This document shows, piece by piece, positions 1 through 5,091 of a stretch of 5,191 nt of DNA; position 1 is the stretch's first letter, and each line of letters opens with the position of its first letter. Below the pieces are notes generated by a model. That model was not told the origin of the DNA and made no database searches. It saw only the letters and a list, made by a program, of their open reading frames with translations. Both the position numbers and the translations under genes were made by a program. The stretch comes from Candidatus Minthenecus merdequi (GTDB lineage: Bacteria > Bacteroidota > Bacteroidia > Bacteroidales > Paludibacteraceae), in the NCBI GenBank assembly GCA_018064385.1, contig JAGHVI010000227.1, positions 1 to 5,191 on the forward strand, written 5' to 3'.

Positions 1-26
1 AGCAATGCGGGCATTGTGACCGACTG
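1..26 (+). repeat. Terminal direct repeat, left copy
   Basis: These 26 bases are identical to 5166-5191. The repeat includes CAATGCGGGCATTG. It lies at the apex of the palindromic element, so it is either the overlap of a circular molecule or the shared centre of two repeat copies. Confidence 0.95.
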
Positions 27-119
27 ACAAGCAGCAAGATGCAAAAATAAATTCAAAAGCGTCCAATTATGAACCATTCGCCTTGTAACTTAAAAACATA
101 ATTAATAGAACCACCCTTA
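1..119 (+). repeat. Right half of the 193-bp palindromic element
   Basis: This continues 5092-5165 if the window is closed. The apex near 3-16 contains CAATGCGGGCATTG, a 6-bp inverted repeat around GG. 32-63 and 99-119 are the 3' arms; 64-98 is an unpaired 35-nt stretch facing only 6 nt on the other side. The closing arm is followed by U-rich DNA (TATATTTCTTCTTT from 119), as expected for a terminator of a rightward transcript. No protein gene is seen here. Confidence 0.6.
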
Positions 120-133
120 TATTTCTTCTTTGT

Positions 134-147
134 TGACGACCTCATCA
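134..147. promoter_or_regulatory. Dyad element 1 (TGACGA-2-TCATCA), possible operator
   Basis: TGACGA and TCATCA, separated by 2 bp, are imperfect inverted halves of TGAYGA/TCRTCA. The element sits about 10 bp downstream of the leftward -7 box at 157-164. A related dyad sits just downstream of the rightward -7 box at 228-243. The symmetric placement suggests one regulator acting on both promoters, and the HTH of the methyltransferase is the only DNA-binding regulator candidate in the window. This is inference from pattern only. Confidence 0.3.
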
Positions 148-156
148 ATCACGCTG

Positions 157-164
157 CAAAGTTA
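157..164 (-). promoter_or_regulatory. Divergent leftward promoter (-7 box)
   Basis: CAAAGTTA on the plus strand is TAACTTTG on the minus strand, preceded there by a run of A residues and TTG (AATTGTAACTTTGC). It points left into the palindromic element whose right half is at 1-119. It is 46 bp from the rightward R-M promoter box, making a compact divergent pair. No matching -33 box is evident at the usual spacing. What it transcribes beyond the palindrome depends on the true left neighbour. Confidence 0.5.
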
Positions 165-210
165 CAATTTTTTTTTTAGATAGAAATAGATAATTGTGAA
201 AAAAAATTCG

Positions 211-218
211 TACCTTTG
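211..218 (+). promoter_or_regulatory. Bacteroidetes -7 promoter box for the R-M pair
   Basis: TACCTTTG matches the TAnnTTTG -7 consensus of the Bacteroidetes primary sigma factor. The extended context ATTCGTACCTTTGC is typical of this group. No good TTTG/TTG is found 19-21 nt upstream; a TTG at 194-196 is too close, which may mean a modest or regulated promoter. The start would be near 223-226. It is the only plus-strand promoter seen before the endonuclease. Confidence 0.7.
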
Positions 219-226
219 CAACACCT

Positions 227-331
227 ATGACGATTTGTCATCAACAAAAAAGGAATATAACTGAAGTTGCACATAATCAGGTATTTCAAAAGGAACAACC
301 CTTAATAGAACTACCCATAACCAAATTATGA
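227..331 (+). CDS. Possible 34-residue leader peptide upstream of the endonuclease
   Basis: An ATG at 227 lies only a few bases after the expected transcription start of the promoter at 211-218, so its mRNA would be nearly leaderless. It opens an uninterrupted 34-codon frame (M-T-I-C-H-Q-Q-K at the start) that ends with TGA at 329-331, 7 nt before the endonuclease ATG. The frame runs through both 15-mers of the left inverted repeat, so its C-terminal half is repeat-derived. It has no recognisable domain and is too short for an R-M controller (C) protein. It could couple translation into the endonuclease, or simply be a chance frame in A/T-rich DNA. Confidence 0.2.
   Translation: MTICHQQKRNITEVAHNQVFQKEQPLIELPITKL
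228..243. promoter_or_regulatory. Dyad element 2 (TGACGA-4-TCATCA), possible operator
   Basis: The same half-sites as element 1 occur here with a 4-bp spacer, and they overlap the perfect 5-bp stem ATGAC/GTCAT (227-231 and 237-241). The element begins 10 bp after the R-M -7 box, at the predicted transcription start, where a bound protein would block initiation. Half-site spacing differs from element 1 by 2 bp, which weakens the case for the same binding protein. Confidence 0.3.
288..317 (-). repeat. Left 30-bp inverted repeat of the R-M block (two 15-mers)
   Basis: Read on the minus strand this is two adjacent 15-mers: TGGGTAGTTCTATTA (317-303) and AGGGTTGTTCCTTTT (302-288). It aligns in inverted orientation with 2471-2500 at 22 of 30 positions without gaps (counted by eye). 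It lies between the R-M promoter and the endonuclease start. The core of the first 15-mer (304-316) matches GGGTGGTTCTATT at 12 of 13 positions. Confidence 0.6.
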
Positions 332-338
332 TTTTATT

Positions 339-1067
339 ATGGACGAATTACAAAAACAACAAATCATCGAAAGTGCAAAAGAATACTTTAGGTCTAAGAT
401 TATTGTAAACCATAGAAAGAATGTTGAAAAACTCTCACTTGCGAGTTTTGACATCAATCCTTTTTCAATAAATTATTTAGCAGTTTTTCTTTGTGGAAAT
501 ACAGAACCAGAGTCAATGGCTAAGGCTTTGGTCTATCCAAGAGTGTTAGGCACAAGTTTCAATACTACATTCGGCGCTCAATTGCAAAAATTTATTGCTA
601 CTCTCAAACAAGTGGCAGGTAAAGGGTCTGTTTCTCCTGGTTTTGATTTGGAATTTACAGATGCGATTGATGGTAAAACAAAATATTGTCAGTGCAAGGC
701 TGGCCCAAATACAATCAACAAAGATGATGTCCCAACCATATTAAAACATTTCAAAGATTTCAGGACACTTGCCAAAACCAATGGTCTGTCAATCAATAGA
801 TGTGACGTTGTCTTAGGTGTATTGTATGGCGAAAGACCATTGACAACATTTTATAGTGCTGTTGAGGAGGCAGAGTATTCTGTTTACTATGGAGAAGAGT
901 TCTGGGAGCATCTGACCGGTGATAAGGATTTTTATTATAGGCTCGCAAAAGCATTCGGTGAGGTCGCTGATGAACCTGCATTTAATGGCTGTTCGTTGAT
1001 TAACCAAAAGATAAGACAGATTGCCGACGAAATAAGAATTAAAATCAACAAAAATGGAAGCCTTTGA
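339..1067 (+). CDS. Type II restriction endonuclease, PmeII/EcoO109I-like
   Basis: This 242-residue soluble protein is most likely the cleaving partner of the methyltransferase that follows it. Family features I recognise are an N-terminal helical part with I-N-P-F (39-42), a core strand G-F-D-L-E-F (101-106), a Q-C-K-A-G-P-N stretch (118-124), a V-V-L-G-V-L-Y-G strand (157-164) and Y-Y-G-E-E-F-W-E-H-L-T-G (183-194). They resemble PmeII- and EcoO109I-type enzymes of the PD-(D/E)xK fold. Candidate catalytic residues are D103 (or D108) with Q118-x-K120; the usual acidic residue before xK would then be glutamine, as in some restriction enzymes. The length is normal for the family. The ATG at 339 is the first good start after the promoter at 211-218, and its upstream region is A/T-rich as expected. 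The gene ends 3 nt before the methyltransferase ATG, implying co-transcription. The recognition sequence cannot be read from the protein; an RGGNCCY-like site would be a guess by family only. Confidence 0.85.
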   Translation: MDELQKQQIIESAKEYFRSKIIVNHRKNVEKLSLASFDINPFSINYLAVFLCGNTEPESMAKALVYPRVLGTSFNTTFGAQLQKFIATLKQVAGKGSVSPGFDLEFTDAIDGKTKYCQCKAGPNTINKDDVPTILKHFKDFRTLAKTNGLSINRCDVVLGVLYGERPLTTFYSAVEEAEYSVYYGEEFWEHLTGDKDFYYRLAKAFGEVADEPAFNGCSLINQKIRQIADEIRIKINKNGSL

Positions 1068-1070
1068 TAT

Positions 1071-2453
1071 ATGAGGTTTATATCAGTAAATAATCTGGCT
1101 GCATTGACAGGAACTTCCAATCACACGGTTCAGAAATGGTTAGACAATAAGGTTTATCCTTCAGTTGTTGTCAATGGTACTCCCGGGTTTGATATGGAAC
1201 AACTCGCTTCGATACCGGATGTGAAGTTGATGTTGGACAACAGATGGGACGAAGAGATTAAGGTCACACCTATACGGCAATATAACTCTATTGAATTGTT
1301 TGCAGGTGGAGGTGGATTGGCACTCGGTTTGTCGCTCGCAGGTTTTCACCACGTTCTTTTGAATGAGTTTGAAACCTTTGCGTGCAATACTTTAAGAACG
1401 AACAGACCAGATTGGAATGTGTTGGAAGGTGATGTGAGACACATTGATTTCACTCCATTACGAGGCAAGATTGATTTTCTGTCCGGGGGATTCCCTTGCC
1501 AGGCATTCTCGTATGCTGGAAAACAGGCAGGTTTCAATGATACGAGAGGTACACTGTTTTTCGAACTGGCAAGAGCGGTAAAAGAAATACAGCCGCTGGT
1601 TTTCTTGGGTGAAAATGTCAAGGGATTAATTTCGCATGATGAAGGAAGAACATTTGAGACTATAAAGAATACTATCGCTGAGTTAGGATATTCCTTGGTA
1701 GAACCACAGATTCTTAAGGCAATTATGTATCAAGTGCCGCAAAAACGTGAACGATTGATATTGATAGCCATTCGTAACGATATCGTTGACAAAGTACAAT
1801 TTCATTGGCCAACACCATACGAAAGAGTTCTTACATTGCGTGACGCTCTTTATAAAGGAGTTATTTTTGATAGTGATGTGCCTAAATCTGAAGGCGTTAA
1901 ATACCCGGCAAAGAAACAGAAAGTACTTGAACTTGTACCGCAAGGTGGGGATTGGCGCGATTTGCCTGAAGATACCGCAAAGGAGTTTATGGGCGGTAGC
2001 TGGCTGCTTGGAGGTGGCAAAACTGGTATGGCAAGAAGATTGTCTTTGGATGAACCGTCACTGACTCTCACATGCTCCCCTTGCCAAAAACAGACTGAGC
2101 GTTGCCATCCTCTTGAGACTCGTCCTCTCACCGTACGTGAATATGCTCGAATACAGACTTTCCCTGACAGTTGGTGTTTTCAAGGTACAATAACCGAAAA
2201 ATACAAACAAATCGGTAATGCCGTTCCTGTCAATCTTGCTTGGGCTGTAGGTCGTTCCCTCATTCGTCTGTTCAACGACATTCAAACGGTATATCCTTCA
2301 CAAACAGCTGATTGCCTCTTCGATGTTCGAGAGATAATGAGCAAACAGTCTCAGTTAGTGGTTTGTAAAAACAAGAAGAATCAGACATCCACAATAAAAG
2401 ACACTGTCAGACAACTCAACCTGTTCGATTTCTATGACCAAACAATATATTGA
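1071..2453 (+). CDS. DNA (cytosine-5-)-methyltransferase with N-terminal HTH
   Basis: This 460-residue enzyme transfers a methyl group from S-adenosylmethionine to C5 of cytosine, protecting host DNA from the endonuclease just upstream. The Dcm family motifs are all present in order: motif I F-A-G-G-G-G (77-82), the catalytic motif IV G-F-P-C-Q (140-144, nucleophile C143), motif VI E-N-V-K-G (181-185), motif VIII Q-K-R-E-R (224-228), motif IX R-P-L-T-V-R-E-Y-A-R (351-360), and motif X Q-I-G-N-A-V-P (380-386). The variable stretch of about 245-345 is the target-recognition domain. Residues 1-55 precede the catalytic fold and look like a MerR/excisionase-type helix-turn-helix (S-V-N-N-L-A-A-L-T-G-T-S followed by T-V-Q-K-W-L). 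This suggests DNA binding and possible autoregulation. The catalytic domain appears intact. The last 50 or so residues after motif X are lysine- and glutamine-rich and have no recognised function. The start at 1071 includes the HTH and lies 3 nt after the endonuclease stop. Confidence 0.95.
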   Translation: MRFISVNNLAALTGTSNHTVQKWLDNKVYPSVVVNGTPGFDMEQLASIPDVKLMLDNRWDEEIKVTPIRQYNSIELFAGGGGLALGLSLAGFHHVLLNEFETFACNTLRTNRPDWNVLEGDVRHIDFTPLRGKIDFLSGGFPCQAFSYAGKQAGFNDTRGTLFFELARAVKEIQPLVFLGENVKGLISHDEGRTFETIKNTIAELGYSLVEPQILKAIMYQVPQKRERLILIAIRNDIVDKVQFHWPTPYERVLTLRDALYKGVIFDSDVPKSEGVKYPAKKQKVLELVPQGGDWRDLPEDTAKEFMGGSWLLGGGKTGMARRLSLDEPSLTLTCSPCQKQTERCHPLETRPLTVREYARIQTFPDSWCFQGTITEKYKQIGNAVPVNLAWAVGRSLIRLFNDIQTVYPSQTADCLFDVREIMSKQSQLVVCKNKKNQTSTIKDTVRQLNLFDFYDQTIY

Positions 2454-2483
2454 TAGAACTGCCAGGATTTAGGTGAGTTCTAT
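2453..2483. repeat. Imperfect hairpin at the end of the methyltransferase gene
   Basis: ATAGAACT (2453-2460) pairs perfectly with AGTTCTAT (2476-2483). Two further C-G pairs (2462-2463 with 2472-2473) follow across a small asymmetric bulge, closing an 8-nt loop. The left arm is a third, inverted and degraded copy of the 15-mer (2465-2451). No U-run follows directly, so it is a weak terminator at best. Read-through into the kinase operon is plausible. Confidence 0.45.
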
Positions 2484-2500
2484 AAAGGGTGGTTCTATAA
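2471..2500 (+). repeat. Right 30-bp inverted repeat of the R-M block (two 15-mers)
   Basis: Two adjacent 15-mers, AGGTGAGTTCTATAA (2471-2485) and AGGGTGGTTCTATAA (2486-2500), differ at three positions. Together they are the inverted partner of 288-317. They begin 17 bp after the methyltransferase stop. The R-M genes are therefore enclosed in a 2213-bp unit (288-2500) with matching inverted ends and no transposase inside. Confidence 0.6.
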
Positions 2501-2510
2501 GTTAGCAAAG

Positions 2511-2518
2511 CAAAGTTA
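2511..2518 (-). promoter_or_regulatory. Leftward promoter-like box facing the methyltransferase 3' end
   Basis: CAAAGTTA is TAACTTTG on the minus strand. The 13-mer GCAAAGTTACAAT at 2510-2522 is identical to 156-168. Upstream on the minus strand lies ATTATTGTGAAAAAA, closely matching the sequence upstream of the R-M promoter (ATAATTGTGAAAAAA, 190-204). It would produce RNA antisense to the end of the methyltransferase. No proper -33 box is visible. Confidence 0.35.
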
Positions 2519-2569
2519 CAATCTTTTTTCACAATAATCTGTTTCTAACTAAAAATAAATTGCATTACC

Positions 2570-3271
2570 GTGGTTATCATCAACGAAAAATATTCTGATT
2601 TGAAAGATTGGATCAACACAATCCCTTCTGTTTTCTCCCAATCAGGCGAAATCCTTTACAAAGCTCGCAACGAGATTCGTCGGATTGACCACAATGGTGT
2701 GGCTTTTTGTGTCAAGCGTTATCATAAACCTCGTTTCCCTAACAATCTTATATACTCTTTTTTCCGTCAACCCAAAGTGCTACGTGCCTACTACAACGCA
2801 GAACTTCTCTGTCGAAAAGGCTTTGCTACACCCGAAGTTGTAGCCTGCATCCTCGAAGGCCGTTTGCTCGGATACTCCTATCTCATAACTCTTTGCAGCC
2901 CTCTTCAACATCGTTTTTACGAGTTCAGGCAACATAGCATCGAAGGCTACGAAGAACTCCTTGATATGCTCGGCGAAATGGCAGGCAAGATGAATGATTG
3001 TGGAATACTGCACAAGGATTTCTCGCCTGGCAACATTCTTTTTGACCGTATTGACAACCAGTGGCGTATTGAGTTGGTTGACATCAACCGAATGCGTTTC
3101 GGTGACGTCTCGCTCGAACGTGGCTGTCGCAATTTTGCACGACTTTGGGGGAACGAGTCTCTTTTGGAACGAGTAGCCTCTGCTTACGCTCGCCAACGGG
3201 GTTTTGACCCGACTCAATGTACAACCATTGCCATTCGCGAGTGGCGCAAATTTTGGAAGCATCGCAAATGA
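2570..3271 (+). CDS. Lipopolysaccharide kinase, WaaP/Kdo-kinase (InaA) family
   Basis: This 233-residue cytoplasmic protein-kinase-fold enzyme probably phosphorylates a sugar of the LPS inner core, such as Kdo or heptose, using ATP. Visible kinase elements are an ATP-binding lysine candidate in V-K-R-Y (K49), the catalytic loop H-K-D-F-S-P-G-N (148-155, with D150 and N155), and a D-I-N metal-binding segment (171-173) replacing the usual DFG. The sequence L-V-D-I-N-R-M-R-F-G is typical of Bacteroidales members. Length and both ends look complete. The GTG at 2570 is the only usual start codon after the in-frame stop at 2546-2548, and the resulting N-terminus (M-V-I-I-N-E-K-Y) resembles family members as I remember them. 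Its last codons overlap the next gene as ATGA, so the two are translationally coupled. No plus-strand TAnnTTTG promoter lies between the methyltransferase and this gene. Family assignment is firm; the exact phosphate acceptor is unknown. Confidence 0.87.
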   Translation: MVIINEKYSDLKDWINTIPSVFSQSGEILYKARNEIRRIDHNGVAFCVKRYHKPRFPNNLIYSFFRQPKVLRAYYNAELLCRKGFATPEVVACILEGRLLGYSYLITLCSPLQHRFYEFRQHSIEGYEELLDMLGEMAGKMNDCGILHKDFSPGNILFDRIDNQWRIELVDINRMRFGDVSLERGCRNFARLWGNESLLERVASAYARQRGFDPTQCTTIAIREWRKFWKHRK

Positions 3272-4704
3272 ATAATCTCAAGAATATCACCGAACGTGAG
3301 GGCTTGTATGTCGTTCTCGCTTTCCTCGGAATCTCAGTACTTTGGTACATAAGCGTTATGCTTTGGCAACCAACCGTTGGCATTATGGTTGACACTGACC
3401 CTTACCGACCTGTAATGTGGGTAATTTCGCTTGCTGCACTTTCTGTGCCTTTTTTTATGTATTTGTTCAGCCACCATTTCCGTACCCTCGAAACCGACCG
3501 CAAAGTCCTTCTTTTTGGCCTTGCTTTGCTCTCTTCAACAATCGTCCATCGTCTTCGTTGTTTCATTGATACACAGTTCGTCTTCTTCCTGACCACTATC
3601 GTCTATTTCATTCTTGACCGCAATCGAACCTATCGACGTCCTTTGTGGGAGTATTGGATTGTGCCATTGTACATTGTGTGGAATCTCATTACACTGGCTT
3701 GGACTCCCGACTTGCATTATGGCAAGAAGTTTGCTGGCAATTTCCTCCCTATGGTGACATATCCGGCAATGTTTCTTGCTTTCACTCTCTCCGTTGACGA
3801 ACGTAATGAAATAATGAAGTTGTATTGGCGCATTGCCCTTATGGCTGTCCTTCTCTCTTTCCTCAGTTGCATCTACGAGGTGACCGTCATCCGTCACCAA
3901 GTCAGCGAACTATTCCATTTGCAAATCACTATGTTCAAGGATAATATATTCATTGATGGCGTTGAGCAGTTCCCTTTCAATATGCTTTATGCTTGGAATG
4001 GTATGGGACATCCTTCTTTCAATGCAATTTGGGCTGTTGCGGCTGCTGTCACTGGGTTTTTCTTGGTCAAGCATTGCGTAATCAGTTGGGTGGAATTCTT
4101 TTTTGGTGAGTTTGTCATTCTTCTCCTTCAGTTCATTGCACAATCTCGCATTGGTATTGTTATGGTGCTAATTGTATTTGTGTTATCAACATTCTACCTG
4201 TTATGGCAGCATCGCAAGGTCGTTTATTCTTTGATTGCGGTTGGCTTGCTTTTGGTCGTTGCTGCTTTTATGCTTAGACCCGATTTCTTATATCCTTACA
4301 TGAATGACGTTGAGCGAAACCGCCTTTGGAACGCTGCGTTCGATTTTATACGCATCTACCCTTTCACTGGCACAGGTCTCGGCGGAACTATGCACGAGTA
4401 TGTCAGTTCTGTCATTGGTTATCCTTGGCCTGGATTGTGTTTTGATAATATATATGCTCATAATCAGTTTATTGGTGACTGGATGCAGAGTGGATTGGTT
4501 GGCTTCATATTTGCTGTTTCTATGGTTATTCTTACTTTTGTTATGTCAATCCGTCGTCGCTCTTACTCTGCTTTTGTCTTTTCTGTTGCTATTCTTCTTC
4601 TTATGCTCATCGAAATGCCTTTGCGTTTCTTGCAGGGCTCAACTTTGATTCCTTTCTTCCTTTGTCTTTTCCTCCACAAAACACCTCTCCCCGACAACCG
4701 TTAA
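3268..4704 (+). CDS. O-antigen ligase/polymerase family membrane protein (Wzy_C-like)
   Basis: This 478-residue inner-membrane protein has about 12 hydrophobic segments, roughly at 13-33, 48-68, 79-98, 102-117, 130-146, 160-176, 187-205, 253-270, 276-313 (two), 318-336, 408-427, 434-451 and 457-470. The conserved O-antigen ligase pattern is visible: A-Q-S-R-I-G (291-296) at a membrane edge, then R-N-R-L-W (350-354 region), a P-F-T-G-T-G-L-G turn (365-372), and A-H-N-Q-F-I (397-402) before W-M-Q-S-G-L-V-G. The long segment between about 337 and 407 is the expected periplasmic loop. Such proteins join or polymerise undecaprenyl-linked glycans onto lipid A-core. WaaL-type ligase and Wzy-type polymerase cannot be told apart from sequence alone. 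I chose the ATG at 3268 because it overlaps the kinase stop as ATGA and gives a natural N-terminus. An in-frame ATG at 3217 would add 17 residues lying wholly inside the kinase gene. The 3' end is followed by a strong hairpin at 4762-4818. Confidence 0.85.
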   Translation: MNNLKNITEREGLYVVLAFLGISVLWYISVMLWQPTVGIMVDTDPYRPVMWVISLAALSVPFFMYLFSHHFRTLETDRKVLLFGLALLSSTIVHRLRCFIDTQFVFFLTTIVYFILDRNRTYRRPLWEYWIVPLYIVWNLITLAWTPDLHYGKKFAGNFLPMVTYPAMFLAFTLSVDERNEIMKLYWRIALMAVLLSFLSCIYEVTVIRHQVSELFHLQITMFKDNIFIDGVEQFPFNMLYAWNGMGHPSFNAIWAVAAAVTGFFLVKHCVISWVEFFFGEFVILLLQFIAQSRIGIVMVLIVFVLSTFYLLWQHRKVVYSLIAVGLLLVVAAFMLRPDFLYPYMNDVERNRLWNAAFDFIRIYPFTGTGLGGTMHEYVSSVIGYPWPGLCFDNIYAHNQFIGDWMQSGLVGFIFAVSMVILTFVMSIRRRSYSAFVFSVAILLLMLIEMPLRFLQGSTLIPFFLCLFLHKTPLPDNR

Positions 4705-4761
4705 ACACCTCTCTCCTATCACGCTCGACGACATCATAGCACCCTAACTTTCAGCCCGAAA

Positions 4762-4818
4762 TACACCGCAACGCGGCACAACAATCATCATATGTTTGTT
4801 ATGCCGCGTTGCGGTGTA
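4762..4818. terminator. Strong hairpin after the envelope operon
   Basis: TACACCGCAACGCGGCA (4762-4778) and TGCCGCGTTGCGGTGTA (4802-4818) form a perfect 17-bp stem. The enclosed 23 nt pair further (4780-4784 with 4796-4800, and 4786-4788 with 4792-4794), leaving a 3-nt loop at 4789-4791. The outer flanks are A-rich on the left and AATTT on the right, so it could end transcription from either side. It begins 58 bp after the O-antigen ligase stop. The lack of a long U-run leaves open that it mainly protects the mRNA 3' end or is a dispersed palindrome. Confidence 0.7.
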
Positions 4819-4846
4819 ATTTATTAAGAAATAACTTCAAAAACCC

Positions 4847-4877
4847 TTGCATATATCCAAAAAACTTCTTACCTTTG
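4847..4877 (+). promoter_or_regulatory. Bacteroidetes promoter for a small RNA
   Basis: A TTG (4847-4849) and TACCTTTG (4870-4877) are separated by 20 bp, the expected -33/-7 spacing. This is one of the two best-formed promoters in the window. Transcription would start near 4882-4885. No convincing protein gene follows before the terminator at 4988-5021. Confidence 0.65.
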
Positions 4878-4924
4878 CACAACCTACTCCATACGGACAG
4901 TGAATATGATTATCAATCACTTAT

Positions 4925-4940
4925 AGGGTGGTTCTTTAAT
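4925..4940 (+). repeat. Boundary repeat copy E
   Basis: AGGGTGGTTCTTTAAT matches the consensus AGGGTGGTTCTATTAAT with one base missing. It is in the plus orientation, about 45 nt after the -7 box at 4870-4877. It marks the right side of the envelope operon, as 2486-2500 marks the left, in the same orientation. Confidence 0.6.
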
Positions 4941-4987
4941 CCAACTTTGAGCACCCTAAGTGTTAGGTCATCTGAAAAAAACTGCGA

Positions 4988-5021
4988 GTGGTTAATTCTT
5001 CTTAACCCACTTCTTTTTTTT
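4988..5021 (+). terminator. Intrinsic terminator of the candidate small RNA
   Basis: GTGGTTAA (4988-4995) pairs with TTAACCCAC (5002-5010) with one bulged C and a 6-nt loop. It is followed by TTC and then eight T residues (5014-5021). This is the only classical hairpin-plus-U-run terminator in the window. Confidence 0.65.
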
Positions 5022-5049
5022 GTTAATTAATAATAAACCTCTTATTTGT

Positions 5050-5081
5050 TTTGCTCATTCCAAAAATTATTCGTAACTTTG
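5050..5081 (+). promoter_or_regulatory. Bacteroidetes promoter leading into the palindromic element
   Basis: TTTG (5050-5053) and TAACTTTG (5074-5081) are 20 bp apart, a full match to the -33/-7 pattern. The start would fall near 5086-5089, a few bases before the 21-bp arm at 5092. The transcript would therefore begin at the base of the palindrome and run off the window's right end. Confidence 0.65.
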
Positions 5082-5091
5082 CCCCCGATTT

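Larger units (their letters stand above)
4884..5021 (+). ncRNA. Candidate small RNA of about 140 nt
   Basis: A full promoter at 4847-4877 and a hairpin-plus-U-run terminator at 4988-5021 define a transcript of about 140 nt with no credible protein. It carries a copy of the boundary repeat (4925-4940). Two hairpins in it are mutually exclusive: TAGGGTG (4924-4930) with CACCCTA (4952-4958), or CCTAA (4955-4959) with TTAGG (4963-4967). I do not recognise an RNA family. It might instead be a short attenuated leader for the promoter region that follows. The 5' end is estimated from promoter spacing. Confidence 0.4.

Noticed and set aside
2780..3262. 160-codon minus-strand frame
   Set aside because: It is opposite the well-supported LPS kinase and has no family features or promoter.
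3217..3267. Longer N-terminus of the O-antigen ligase-type protein from an ATG at 3217
   Set aside because: The extra 17 residues lie entirely within the kinase gene. The ATG at 3268 forms a coupled ATGA overlap and gives a sensible start.
4726..4739. CGACGA-2-TCATAG, similar to the two dyads near the divergent promoters
   Set aside because: Both outer half-site bases differ, and it lies in the 3' UTR away from any promoter. Probably chance.
4809..5030. 73-codon plus-strand frame
   Set aside because: It starts inside a hairpin arm, runs through a promoter and ends after a terminator. Its composition is that of translated intergenic DNA.
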